This document shows, piece by piece, positions 24,201-36,229 of a stretch of 64,000 nucleotides of DNA. Numbering within the stretch: the first letter of the stretch is position 1; each line of letters starts with the position of its first letter. Source of the stretch: Vitellaria paradoxa (Eukaryota > Streptophyta > Magnoliopsida > Ericales > Sapotaceae); the NCBI GenBank assembly GCA_019916065.1, contig CM034240.1, forward strand, positions 36,445,389-36,509,388, given 5' to 3'. The notes under the pieces are model-generated. The model saw only the letters and a list, made by a program, of their open reading frames with translations. It was not told the DNA's origin and searched no databases. The position numbers and the translations under genes were made by a program.

Positions 24201-27200
24201 GGGGACCTACCAATAGTTGCTTCACATGGGTGAGCAATCCTGAATTTTTGTCAAATTCAAATTTATGGACTTCATGCATGTCGATGGGCTTATGGATTTT
24301 GTCTTGTTCATATGGTAGTGCTGAGACTGAAGCATATAATTCGCTTGATCCTGCGGTTCGTGTAGTGATTTTGAAGGCCTTATGTGATATTCGTGTTGAG
24401 GTATTAAGATTATCTAATAGTTTCTTACTTTTGAATACTTGCTGCCTATCTCATCTCTGTGGCTCAATAATATGCTAACGGGCTTCTATTTTCACTCTAG
24501 ATCATCCAAAAGTTCTATTTCAAGTCAATATTGGGTGTCATGTGTGTTTTTACTAGCATCTAATTCTGGCATTTATTAAATGCAGAATAATAATCGGTGT
24601 ATGTATTTTAGGTCTTATTACTATCCTCTAGCTGTACAATTTCCAAATTTCTTCAAAACTCATTTCCCCCCCAATATCATATTTAGAAACATTGATTTGT
24701 TGTGTGTGCATGTGTGTGAGCTTCGGCGTGTGTTTTTCACTTTTGGTAGAAGTGCTTTGTGAATCTTGGTAGTTTATAATTCCTAGTTAGGCTATTACAG
24801 TTTTAAACTATGTTAAATGGACTCTTCTAAATGAATGACGTATATATGTTAGATACTTGAAACTTGGACAAGGATATTTGGTTTTAAGGGTATGGTATAC
24901 ATGCCCCTAGTGTAATCGAATATTCATACAAATATATGTAATTTAACAATTCAATTTTAGCACATAATTTTGCACAAAACTTATATTTTATATATGGAAT
25001 ACTCTAATGGAACCTTGTTAATTACTAGATTATTCTATTAAATGAAATAGTTATGTTAAATATATAAATATTTTCTCGTGTCTCTATATCTTTGAATAAG
25101 AGAATTAATAGATTTGAATTGCAGACGCGTATCCGTACCCAGCCTGTTCTTGAGTTCATGTAACATAGGATTTAAACAAACATTACCAATCCCAGACCCA
25201 ATAGGGAAACATTGATTTATTACCTTCATACAAGAATGCGTACTAAATGAAAATTTTCAAAATTTACAATGCTAACCATAACAATGTGACTGTCATGTTA
25301 TTTGATATTAGATATGCTTCCATGGTCTTAAAAAAATGACGAAAAGATATTTAAAAATAAATGATTTGGTTTTGTAATATGACCTTCGGGTCATTTTTTC
25401 CATCTTCTTGATGCTTTAATAAAAATTTGATTACCTATTAAAAAATAACCCCAAAAAAAATGAATAAATATTTTGAGAAAATTTGATTACTTATTAAATA
25501 AAATAACCAAAAAAAAAAATGAATAAATGATTTGAGTACTAAGGAAATGATAGATTTTGGATACTTTGAAACCAAGACCAAAAAAAGTCCTTGAAAAAGC
25601 ACCAGAGAGCCTGAAAATCATTCTAAAATGATTTGACATTAGCAATTTTTGAAAGTTTTCTTTTGAATAAAGTATTTAAAGCAATTGTCTTGTTTTTCAG
25701 CAAGAAGATATTCGGTACTATATAGACGATTCACTCAAACATGGTGTTCAACTTTCAGCATTCCGTAAGGAACGTATTGGGGGTGATTCTTATGGAATAT
25801 CATATTGGTAAGATAGTTGTGCTTTTGTTGTGAATTTCATACTAGTTGCAGAAGGTGCATGATGAATAGAACAATACTGATTTGGTGACTGCTGTTCACC
25901 ATGTAGGCACGTATTGTTGTTTCATATAAGATTATCATTGTTGTTTAATATAAGATTATCTGCTGATATGTTTTTTGATGTGTAGGTATGAAGATGATCC
26001 CATAATTGGTCATCGGTTGCACCGAGAGATTAGAAAAGTTGAGGTGAAGAAAGCAAAAGGGAAAAATGTCCAACCAATTCCTAGTTCATCTTACCATTGG
26101 GAAACAGTTGCAACTAATTTGGATGAATTTCAAGACGTTTCTGTAAGTTATATCAGTGATTTGTATCAGCCGTATTTCAAAACAGCTAGTATTTGTTTTC
26201 CAATTCTTATCTAAGGCTAAATCCAGTACCCCAAAAAATATAATCATCATTAATAATCACAAAGTTACAAGGAAGGGGGGAGGGAGAGAGAGAGAGATGA
26301 AAGGAACTTAAATTTATATGTTTACGTGTATGACATGTAAAGTCTAATTATTTTTTTCCTTAAATAATATACATACACAACACACTAAACAATATTTAGT
26401 ACCTAAACAGACAAGCACAACTAATATGAACTAATATGAAAAATTAAAGTTGTCGAACATAAGGTGCAAAAGGTAAAAGGAATAAGAATAAAATATAGTT
26501 GTGTGACTTATAAAAAAACATATATTGCATGTATGGGATAGAAGTTATTTGTTTTTTCCCAAACATATGTTACCAGCGAATGTGAATGCCTTGAGCATTT
26601 ACATTTTGAAAAGTACATTCTGAAACATCTTGCTTCTTGGATCCAAGATGGTATAACAATGCATAGTGATTGCCAAAGTTTTTCCTATTTATTTCCTTGA
26701 CATTTTACTAAGGAGGAAAAAAATAATGATAAACTAAAATTTAGAGAGAATTGGGGGTTTCATCGTACAACATATGTGAACCCAACTTGAATCCAACACA
26801 TACTTAGCGAGTTAGGGTTGAATATAAAAGGGTCAATCTATTTTTGACATGATTATAAACATATTGGATTTGTGTCAAAATGGGTCAACCCGCTTAACAT
26901 GATTAAACATGTATGTTGTTAAATGGGTTTGTGTACCTTATGAGTTGGTCTTGTACTTTACTTAACTAAGCCTTTTACCCAACTACTTTGAGCTTGGCTA
27001 CATGAACCTTTTTTCTGCGTTCTACTCCATCAACGGCCATAATCTCAGTTAAATGAGCATATTTATTTTATAAATGTTCTTTTGGGTCATTAGACAATCC
27101 AATTCTGAAATGGAGAATCCTAGCTATGGTTTTAAATTAAGTGTCTTGCATTATATGACGTCATAGGATGTAACATTCTGGCTTTGTTCTTCTCTTGCTT

Positions 27201-30200
27201 TGAGCATTGGATTATTCTTCTTTTTAATGCTTCCCCCACAAATATTTTGGAGGAATCTTCAATTTATAATTTGAGAGACCTCTCTCACTGGGATGCTGCC
27301 TATTGAACTATTTAACCAATATAAGTTTTGCGTGGGTAATACATGGAACCATGATCCATTAAGGTTTTGGACTGTGTCGTGAATGGCTTTTCAGCCTGGT
27401 GTCAAACTCTTTATGAACAAAGACAAATTTCTGTGAAGCAAGCTAATTGTGTCAGAAGTTTTAAATGCCAGGGGATAGTCAGTCTCTATGATAAAACTTT
27501 CATGGAGGAAGTTACGTATGCTGTATAAACTTTCAGTGAAAGGTTTCGTTAGTGTTACATATTATTCAGAATATTATCATAATCGAAATAAGTTTGGCCT
27601 TGTAGGTCATCACTGCTGCCTATTTTTAACTCTTACTACTAATCCAGATTTCAAGCAGTCATCTGAAAATGTTGGCATAATAACTGTTTTGCAATATAAC
27701 TTTCCTACTTGTGATGAAGAATTTTATCCATTACTGCTATTTAGTATTTCACAGTGATTTAAATTTTAAAGTACTTGCAAACACTAGTGAGCAGTGAGAT
27801 GTAGTCATTCTGACTGTTCTTTTCCTCTCACTTCAAGTTGTCCATGTCTGTTAACAGGAGAAACTTTTCTCAAGTAAAAATAGAATGGAGGCTTCGCTTG
27901 GGAAGAAGTTGAAGAATGACATGCTTCCTGAGATTGAGAAGGTCCATAAGGTAGTCAACTATTTCTTGACAAAATAACAACTACGTACCACCCTTTTTTT
28001 TTCTTTTCTTGGCAAGAGCTTTTTGTAAAAATGCCTTTTGCACTATATTTGTATCTCTTTTTATATATTGGTTCTATTAAGTTTACAAGTTTTTCAATTT
28101 TCATTTGCACAGAGGAAAGAAAGGCTGCTTAAAAAACAGCATAGACAAGCTCTTCTTCTTGACAGCATGGTGAGCTTGGATGGGCTTGGTCCAGGACGCT
28201 CCCTTCGTGATAGAAAACCTGTCACCTATACTTTTGGTAAGGGGATGAAGTTGACTCTTTTTACTTTCTTATTAGTTGTGCTTAACCTCATGTGCATTGA
28301 CATGTATTTCTTGGTTTTCGTATGATAATTGGTATGATATGGTTAAATTCAGCAGATTTCCTGTCCGACATTTATACTCTGTTTCAATCCGGTCAAAATA
28401 TAAAAACAAGAAAAAGCATAATACGTTAGCAGATTATTTCTCAAAAAATTCAAAACGAGCTTTTCTTTTCCCCTTTTGTGGGGGGATTCTGGGGTCTTGT
28501 GGGGCCTATTGCTGGGTCCTCCTGGAATTTCTAATGGTTTTCACCAAACTGGTGATATTCTTCGTGTGCTATCTGGTATGACTATTTGCATTTTGTTGGA
28601 ATTTCTTTTTCTATTATTTCCTTGCATCATAGTTGAATAATATGCAATCAACATGTTAGATTACACATCCTTTCATTGCTTTTGGCTGGGGCACATATGC
28701 TCGTGTGCATATGCCTGGGATCCATTTAAGCATAATGGTTTATTGGTTAGTTTATTTTTGTACTACTCAGTGTTAGATAATATGCTCCACTGTGCACTCT
28801 TGATCTCTGTTAAGTTAGCTTGATATGCCTTGTCGGATCTATTTCCTAAGGCTACATTTGGTTGGATGGATGGGATTAGGTGGGGCATGGTGTCCCATGA
28901 GATAGTATCCCAGGAGATGGTGTCCTGGGATATATTGCATTTGTTTCCAATTGGATAAAGAAGGTGGGATATGACATATTGCATGGTATGTATCCTATCT
29001 CACATTTGGTATTCCATGGTGAATTGGGATAAAACTTGTAAATGGACAATTCAATCTTCCATGTAATTTATGAACAACAAGTGTTGCCGTAGCCCTTTAG
29101 CTTAAATGACTAAATTGCTCGTTGAAAATTGGACTAGAAGACAAATAATCCAATTATTATAAAAGGAATCATATTTTATTAACGACTAATAAATTATGTT
29201 TTTTTTTACTAATTTTTAGTTTGTAATCAGTTCAAGTTTCATATAGTTGCCTAATAAATAGTTTATTAATTTATCAATTTTAATTATATAAATACAACTC
29301 AACTCAACAAAGTCTTAGTTTATTAATTTACATAATTTTAAATTATATAAATATTTTCTTAAAATGATTTAATTAAACTGAACTTTTATATAAGCTTGAA
29401 TAATTTACTTGCATGAATGTAAATTATTTTATTTTGATTTTTTAATTCAAAATTTATATAGGTGCCTAATAAATAGTTTATTATGTTTTGATTTAATTTA
29501 AATAAATTTGTAAAAAATAATATAAAACTAAATCTTTGTATACTTTGGGAATGAATCTACTTGCACTTTTAATTAATTAAACTAAAATTTTATTTACTTT
29601 AAATTTAATTAGACTAGAATATTATTTATTTTAAATTTAATTGATTCAAAGTTTATTAATTCATAATTAGATAATTCAAATTTTATTTGTGAATGAATTA
29701 ATTAATTCAACCTTATTATTTTTTGACCAAGTAATATAAAATTGTAATTAATTGATGGTTTTCTTGATTAAGGTTGTTTAGAGGGCACATCAAGCTTTTT
29801 ATATTTGTATTGCAGTTGAGCCATTTCTTGGGAATTGGTATCCCACTTCCTCCCTAGGATACATAATTAGGATCAACAAAAATACCAATCCCAACCATCA
29901 CCCACTCTGCTTGGCAAGGGTATCTAGATACTCTTCATAGGGATGAATACGGTAATATCCACCCCGCTTCATATCTATTTACATACTCACTCATAATTTA
30001 ATTATATTTATATAATAATATATGTTAATATATAACATTATTTAATTTACAATATGCATAAATTTTATTTCTAATAATGTTTTATAATTTTTATTTTTAA
30101 TAAGTATTTTATAACATTATTGTGATTTGATAAATAATTTTTATTTTTAAATGGCAGCAAGGATGGGGATGGGGAAAGGAATTCCTTCCCCATACCCACT

Positions 30201-32150
30201 CTATTGACATCCCTGTAATACAATCCCATGTATATCATGGGATATGGTATCCCATGATATGGTATCCCATGCTTATTAAAACTCACCAAACATGGAATAC
30301 AATAAATGATAAGATACAATTTCCTATCCGATTAGCCTATCCCACCAAACAAACATAACCTAAGCTTTTAGTACAATGGGCGACTTAATATGGTTTGGGA
30401 GCTCCTTGGTTCAAGTCTCATTGTTAGTGTTTATTCCCTATATATTCTTGTGCACTCAAACTTTGGTTGTTCAGGTGAATCTTGTCTGGTTCAATTTGTC
30501 TTTCTCCAGTCCACATGTAAATTGGGATTGCACATGAGGGATAATGTCAAGTTAGTTTGATATATATATTATTGAAGCCTATTTCCTAACAGTTTAAGCT
30601 TTTGGGATAAGTGATGGTTTAACAATCTCACTTGTGTAAAGTTCTATGGTTCTTGTGATGGAAAAATGCATGGTTATAGTACAAAGTTGGCTGGAACTTG
30701 GCAGGCAGAATAATAATAATTCCTTAATTTGTACATTTTTTGTTTATTTATTTTTTTTGTGGGTAAGTATTTTTTTATTTATTTTGTTGAGGCTTATATT
30801 AATCGTGTTACCCTAGCGCCCTTAGTTATGATCTGTACAATTCCAATGCTTGCAGCCATGTCAAAGGTGGTGAATGTTTTGCTACACTATTTGTCATATG
30901 AATTCTTCATGTGAGGTTGGATATCTGTATATCTTATTTTTATGCTGGATTATTCTGCAGATGATTATGACCGATCCATCAATGAGGCTATCAAGATAAC
31001 CAAGTATGGATCTTATCTCCAACCCCATTTGCTATTTGACATCGGAATGCTACATCTACCTTTGAAGCAAATTTTATTTTTTAATCGTTGTTACCAATGA
31101 TAGACCTAGTCTAACTTATGCCTCATTTAACTATTAAATCAGGCAGAAACAGCCATCACCAGAGCCTACTGTCAGAAGAGAAATTGCTGCAAAACTTGAT
31201 GCTTCTATAAATGGCAGGTGGAGTCAAATTTCTCAGGAAACCTCTTTCGACAATTCATCTCCAAAGCCATTTGATTATGATGAAGCCGATATGGATCATA
31301 AACTTGAACCATTGGATCGCAGGTAGCCTTTAACTTCTTTCGAACCAAAAATCTTGGTGCTCTTATTGATCCAGAAACTCACTTGTATCTTGTGGTATAC
31401 AGCAATCGGCGAAGGCAAAGGCCTCAACGATATTCAGCAAGGGATTTTGTTGAAGCACTTTCAGACAATGAGGCTGACTTTGATAGTGATGATGATATAG
31501 TTGGAGAAGCTGTATATGATGAAGAATATTTAAGGCAGCGGAAACAAAGAAGGAAAACATCCAGCAGCTCTGAAGGTGATGAGGAGTATCATTGGGATGA
31601 AGAAAATGCTGAAGATGAGGAAGAAGAAGAAGAAGATGATTCCTTGAGTAGCAGTGAGGATAGTGATCAGCCCCAGAAATTTAAGAAATTGCCAGGCCGC
31701 ACTAGGAGGGAAACTAAATTAAGGTCAGTTGGTGACCTCCAGCCGGGTCTAAGACGTAGTAAAAGGGCCATCAAAAACCGTATCAATTATAGACAATATG
31801 AACTGTCGGAGTCAGAAGCAGAAACGGAGACAATGAAACCTGAAAAGTCATATGCATCAGAAGAACGCACAGATACTGATAATGCAGAATTTTCAATGGG
31901 AAGTCAAGAATCCGAGGGCAATAATGATAACCAAGAGATCAAAGAAGTTGAGGAACCTGCAGAAAAGCACCCTGAGATAGTGGAGAAAGAGCAAAACCAG
32001 CCACCTGAGATATCAAATAGCCCAGGCCAAGATGAAACTGGAAGTGGAAGGAAAAGACGATTTCTTGACCTAAATGAGCTTGCCCCTGGTTCCGGCTTTG
32101 AAGATGGTCTCAACATGACAATGAAAGATGAAGGTACGGATGACATATAA
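18238..32150 (+). CDS. DDR4: DDT-domain protein of the DDR4 type (12 coding exons, 743 aa)
   Basis: Coding exons are 18238-18699, 18784-18894, 23990-24076, 24192-24229, 24319-24400, 25701-25807, 25986-26142, 27858-27950, 28113-28236, 30961-31003, 31143-31322 and 31403-32150. All junctions are GT-AG and keep frame, giving 743 residues, about the length of Arabidopsis DDR4. I chose the ATG at 18238 because the frame upstream has only a TTG. Exon 1 is GC-rich with a basic/Ala-rich motif (RPSRACTARAAARL). The DDT domain covers about residues 142-215 (SMWELASILNFLNVFRPLL, then RKLRDWWHWVAEGDLP). WHIM-like motifs follow (VRVVILKALCDIRVEQEDIR; GGDSYGISYWYEDDPIIGHR). Exons 8-9 are Lys-rich (KRKERLLKKQHRQALLLDS), and the last exon is acidic/Ser-rich. 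DDT proteins partner ISWI-type remodellers in the nucleus. That role is inferred here by homology. Confidence 0.93.
20945..22740 (-). mobile_element. L1-type LINE fragment in DDR4 intron 2 (antisense)
   Basis: Minus-strand reading gives VKGRQILDAVLITHEVIDAR, MCNLDMEKMHDHV, VLINGTPTGLF, GRLRQGDPLSPCLLIAMEIF, QLLFADDSINFCEADA and VSGLKINFSKSQMIPLG. This is the plant L1 ORF2 reverse transcriptase, followed towards lower coordinates by degenerate zinc-binding-region sequence. Frameshifts and stops make it dead. Within it, a 42-bp segment is doubled (ENDLLNGFSISK repeated as KNDLLNGFSIGS). The 3' limit near 20945 is approximate. Antisense placement inside the 5.1-kb intron may have spared splicing. 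Confidence 0.8.
28850..30360. mobile_element. About 1.5-kb Harbinger-like inverted-repeat element in DDR4 intron 9
   Basis: The left end ggctacatttggttgg pairs imperfectly with the right end ccaaacaaacataacc. TAA is present immediately outside both ends (28847-28849 and 30361-30363), the target preference of PIF/Harbinger elements. Subterminal strings such as gggatatggtatcccatg recur near both ends. The AT-rich interior shows no transposase. It is non-autonomous if the family assignment holds. Confidence 0.65.
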
Positions 32151-32894
32151 AGCTTTCCTTTGCGGGAAGGTTATATAGTTCTCTCTCGGGAAAGCTGGCT
32201 ACATGATAATTCAGAAATTTTGCTTTAAGCCCAGGAAGTTACGGATTCACAATCACAGAGTTACTTCCTGGTGTAATCAAGCAGCTACCCTGGTGCAGTT
32301 TCTTCATGATCTCCAGCTGGGAGATTTGAGTAGTCATTTTTTAGCATGCCTACATTCAAAGAAACATACGGCAAATGAATGGGAAATTTGTTGGGAGTTA
32401 TTTAATCTTTACTTATCTAGTCATTGTACAATAACCTTAACTCATATTGTAACAGAAAGTTTTCATTTTTAGATGTTCAAGCTCCGTTGTGTAATCTTCT
32501 GTGATAACGACAATTGTATGCTTGTAAGCATCTGGGTTGGTTGGGTCTGTTGTTGGTATGATCAAGTTTTAGAATTCCTTCTTGTAAATGGAACCATCCT
32601 CCCTCAAAAGGTAACTAATTATCTTATTTTCCTAGCTCTCTCATTTTCATGCCCTTGTTTGACCAAAATGGACTGGCTGCTTTGCTTATTTGTGTAAGTT
32701 GCACTGATAGTTTGATAGATACATTGATGTGTAGTGCTCAATCTTCTAGAACGATTCTGATGTTTGAGACAGATTGCCTTCAGCAGAATGTGATTTCTTC
32801 ATGCAAATAATGTCCTCCTTGACACTTTACAATTTATTATAAAAAGATATATATATATATATATATATATCTAGACCATAATTGGATCTTTAAT
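32151..32894. other. Convergent intergenic gap: DDR4 3' end and AAA-ATPase 3' end
   Basis: Two genes end tail to tail within 744 bases, so this stretch must hold both 3' UTRs and polyadenylation sites. A (TA)n run lies at about 32847-32870. No further gene is seen. Confidence 0.6.
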
Positions 32895-34658
32895 TCATAG
32901 TGGTTTTTCAGTTCCTTGCTTATCTTGAGATGGGTTATCTTCCTTTGCTGGTTTTTCAGTTTCTTTCTTATCTTGAGGTACAGATTCATCCTTGGTGGGC
33001 TCCTCTGCTTTTGACTCCTTGGTTTTCTTCAGAGCTGCTTTCTTCTTCGCGTTGTCAAGAGCTCGAATCAGGTTATCTTGAGATGGGTTATCGTCCTTTG
33101 CTGGTTTTTCAGTTTCTTGCTTATCTTGAGATGGGTTATCTTCCTTTGCTGGTTTTTCAGCTTCTTTCTTATCGTAAGGCACAGATTCATCCTTGGTGGG
33201 CTCCTCTGCTCTTGATTTCTCGGTTTTCTTCAGAGCTGCTTCCTTCTTCGCATCGTCAAGAGCTCGAATCAGGTTAGAAAGACATTTCTCTGCATCTTCT
33301 CTTGGGGACCTGGGCATGAGGGTCTCTGCAACATCAGCGGGTGTAATCTTGGTCTCCTTCATCAACCGCTCGATAGATTCAAACAATGGGTGTTCCTCAA
33401 CCATCAGGTAATTCTTTGCGAGAACCTTAAATCCCTCAAAACTGCAGTATGAAAGCTCTATTTGCTTGTCCATCCTTCCTCTTCTTATTAGAGCAGGGTC
33501 GAGCTTCTCCACATAATTAGTAGTGAAAACAATTATTCTCTCCCCTCCACTAGCAGACCAGAGACCATCAATGAAGTTCAGAAGCCCAGAAAGGGTAACT
33601 TTGCTGGTACTCTCTTCCTTTACTTCTTTCACAGGAACTTCCTTCTTCCCCTGCTCATTCTTATCTTCTGCAGATTTGTCTTTCTTCTTCCTTTGACCTG
33701 TAAGATCAAGTGAGCAATCAATATCCTCTATCACAATAATGGATTTACTCGTAGTATCTATCAATAGCTTCCTTAGCTCTGTATTATCCTTAACAGCCGT
33801 GAGCTCTAGATCATAAACATCATAATTCAACAAATTTGCCATTGCAGAAATCATGGTTGACTTCCCAGTTCCAGGGGGACCATACAGTAGATATCCTCTC
33901 TTCCACGCCTTCCCAGTCCGAGCGTAAAAATCCTTGCTCTGGCTGAAAGTCAACAGGTCTTCCATGATCTCCTGCTTCTTCTCCGGCTCCATTGCCATCT
34001 TCTCAAACGAGGCTGGATGCTCAAAAGGGATATGGCTCCACATGCTCTGCTTGTGGCCCGACATAGAGCTGTTTGTGAAAAGCTTCCTCTGCCTGTTCTT
34101 CACTCTGATCTCCTTCCCTCTCTTCACCACGTGCTCGAGGTAAGATTCGGTTATCAGCTCTCTGTACTTCTTGTGGAATGTGAGCTTGTAGTATCTTCGC
34201 TCTGGCTCGGGATAGTATGTCATCGACTGTTGCCTTGACACAAATTTTCCAGAAACCCACCAAACTTTCACTCCCTGAAACTCATCGGTTACCTTCTCGT
34301 ATTCATCCATGCTGAGAACTAGCTTCTTGCCTGTCCCCATCTCAGCTTTGAGCCTCTTGGCACTCTTGGAGGAATTAGCACTGAGATATGCTTCGATTGC
34401 AGTGTAGGCTTTGCTGCGCTTGAGCCTGGTCCCGGTGAATTCGTAGATGGAAACCTGAATATAGGGATGGAAAGAGGTCATGAGTGTATGAGTATATTTC
34501 TCCAAGAAGCGTCGGAGCTCGTAGGGACAGTACGGGCGGATAATCGCCCAAACAAACATGAAGCTAGCTATTGTTGAGCCCACCGTTGTCAACATGTCCA
34601 TCATCCATGTAGTCCTTGGTGGTGCCATCCCCACCATTTTCATTGTTGCTCTGTTCAT
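32895..34658 (-). CDS. BCS1-like AAA-ATPase (ASD / At3g28580-like), single exon, 587 aa
   Basis: The reading frame is uninterrupted from the ATG at 34658 to the stop at 32895. Residues about 18-40 (WMMDMLTTVGSTIASFMFVW) form a membrane anchor or targeting segment, followed by the plant AAA-associated region (PYIQVSIYEFTG, KVWWVSGKFV). The ATPase core has Walker A GPPGTGKS (260-267), Walker B SIIVIEDIDCS (306-316), the sensor-1 region VFTTNYVEKLDPALIRRGRM (377-396) and a Lys/Glu-rich insertion (322-350). The family belongs to the BCS1/meiotic AAA clade. Members have been placed in mitochondria, ER or plasma membrane, and several respond to stress, so location here is undetermined. The tail after about residue 460 is unusual: very charged and duplicated (see the separate entry). 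Confidence 0.92.
   Translation of the reverse strand: MNRATMKMVGMAPPRTTWMMDMLTTVGSTIASFMFVWAIIRPYCPYELRRFLEKYTHTLMTSFHPYIQVSIYEFTGTRLKRSKAYTAIEAYLSANSSKSAKRLKAEMGTGKKLVLSMDEYEKVTDEFQGVKVWWVSGKFVSRQQSMTYYPEPERRYYKLTFHKKYRELITESYLEHVVKRGKEIRVKNRQRKLFTNSSMSGHKQSMWSHIPFEHPASFEKMAMEPEKKQEIMEDLLTFSQSKDFYARTGKAWKRGYLLYGPPGTGKSTMISAMANLLNYDVYDLELTAVKDNTELRKLLIDTTSKSIIVIEDIDCSLDLTGQRKKKDKSAEDKNEQGKKEVPVKEVKEESTSKVTLSGLLNFIDGLWSASGGERIIVFTTNYVEKLDPALIRRGRMDKQIELSYCSFEGFKVLAKNYLMVEEHPLFESIERLMKETKITPADVAETLMPRSPREDAEKCLSNLIRALDDAKKEAALKKTEKSRAEEPTKDESVPYDKKEAEKPAKEDNPSQDKQETEKPAKDDNPSQDNLIRALDNAKKKAALKKTKESKAEEPTKDESVPQDKKETEKPAKEDNPSQDKQGTEKPL
32898..33272 (-). repeat. In-frame coding duplication in the AAA-ATPase tail (67-codon period)
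   Basis: Residues 463-529 and 530-587 are two copies of a unit beginning LIRALDDAKKEAALKKTEKS / LIRALDNAKKKAALKKTKES. The second copy is cut short by the stop codon. Inside each unit a roughly 17-residue block (DKKEAEKPAKEDNPSQ / DKQETEKPAKDDNPSQ) is itself repeated. The DNA copies occupy 33072-33272 and 32898-33071. Low divergence suggests a recent tandem duplication that kept the frame because 201 is divisible by three. Confidence 0.9.
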
Positions 34659-35158
34659 ACTTGTTTCTCTCTCTCTTCTTCTTCTTCTTCTTAGTCAGAG
34701 AGAAGCTGGGTTTTTCATGTTACATTAACAGCCGGAAGACTTTTCTAAAAGTGAGAAAACAATAAACAGAGTAGGTACAGAAATGTGATGAGAATTGGGA
34801 TTTTTTTCAACAATGATTTGAGCACCTACTCTTTCGTGCGTTACATTTTCATTGGTTGGAGTACGTGGACCGGACCCAGCCTCGGTACTGACGGCTAGGA
34901 AGAATCCAAAGATGCATGGTTAGTTCTCCACGAGGACAACAATTTTTCACGAAAAAGGTACAATAAATTTTGGTAAATGACACGCTTTGGACGGCCAGTG
35001 GGGTCTTGTATCTTTTCTTATTTTCATATTTCTTTAATGCATTTGGGTACCCTTTATGTTTTTTTCTATACCCCAGAGCACTGGATTGTTTTTGCCTTCT
35101 ATTGTTTTCGGCTTTTCATTGAACCTTGAGGAGAGATTTGCTTCTGATATTGGACTTT
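34659..35158. other. AAA-ATPase upstream region
   Basis: The 5' leader next to the ATG contains a GAA-type run on the coding strand (34670-34695). The rest, up to the LTR element's target duplication, is ordinary sequence and should contain the promoter. I see no recognisable regulatory element. Confidence 0.4.
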
Positions 35159-35163
35159 AATTC

Positions 35164-35919
35164 TGTCATGAACCCAAAGAAGTTGTAGCAGAGGGGAGCA
35201 GCAAGGCAAGGATGAAAGGAAACTCTATCCTCAGCTCACCTATTGATTCACACAAAAGGAACAGTGCAGATCAATACTTCTGCAATCTCAATTATGACCC
35301 TACGGGTGTGGTACAATCCAAGACTCAGATGGAAGAGACGTTAGTGGAGGTGGTTGAAAGGAAGAAGCATGTGAAAAGCAAATGGAAGAGACGTTAGTGG
35401 AGGTGGTTGAAAGGAAGAAGCATGTGAAAAGCTGTGCAGAGGTAACTGGGAGCTTCTAGAAAAAGATGTATAACTCAATCGGGTCAAGAAAGTGATCGGG
35501 TAATGGGTGAAAAAGGATCAAATCATTTTAATTTGGGTTGGGCTATTTAAACCCAAACAATTGTAATAAAAAACTAATTGGGCCAAGAGAGTGGTTGAGA
35601 ATTAATAAGACCATTCCTTAGTGAAAGGGCTGTCATTATTGGGCCCATTCAGTTTTAAAACTAACTGCAAGTTAGTTATGTAGTTGGGGTCTTAACTATA
35701 GTTAGTGACAACCATGGTTATGGTAATCCCAGATTAGTTGTTAGTTACAAGACTACTTATAAATATTGAATGTAATCTGTTACAAAGGAATAAGGAGAAA
35801 TTTCAGAGCAATTTGCTTTCCGGAGGCTCGGGTGTCGAAATCATCCACTTAATTCATCATCTTCAACCTCTAGTCACCATAGGTAGAGGTAAATCCAAGG
35901 TTCTGAGAAGCTCATTCCA
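35164..35919 (+). repeat. 5' LTR of the Ty3/Gypsy element
   Basis: It starts TGTCATG and ends ATTCCA just before the primer-binding site. It is about 51 bases longer than the 3' LTR because of a tandem doubling at 35329-35381 and 35382-35432 (unit starts atggaagagacgttagtgg) that the 3' LTR lacks. Confidence 0.92.
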
Positions 35920-35921
35920 AG

Positions 35922-35934
35922 TGGTATCAGAGCC
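35922..35934 (+). other. Primer-binding site (tRNA-iMet type)
   Basis: The sequence tggtatcagagcc follows the 5' LTR after two bases. It matches the 3' end complement of plant initiator methionine tRNA, the usual primer for this retrotransposon class. Confidence 0.9.
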
Positions 35935-36229
35935 ACTGATCCTTGAGGAAGCCATGGCAGAAACAAGGTCTATGACATTGCTACAAGACAACCAATAGCA
36001 CATGTAAAATTAGATTAATCAAATATTCAAGGTTTTGGAAGAACAGAGCAAGAACATGAACCAAATTAGTCAAGAAATGAAGAACTTATCTCAACAATTC
36101 AAGTCTCAGTCACAGGGGCATCATGAACAAGAGCCAGGAGTTGGATCTTCCCACAATGATAGACCTACAATGGGGGAAAATGACAGGCCGGAGGGGGTGG
36201 AAGAATAGATTCCACGTTCTTTTCAAGGA

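Noticed and set aside
28763..28984. Minus-strand open frame in DDR4 intron 9
   Set aside because: It lies across the left end of the Harbinger-like element, with a repetitive peptide (SWDTISWDT) that reflects repeated DNA rather than a gene.
32900..33411. Plus-strand open frames opposite the AAA-ATPase tail
   Set aside because: They are shadows of the repetitive coding sequence on the minus strand and have no independent homology.
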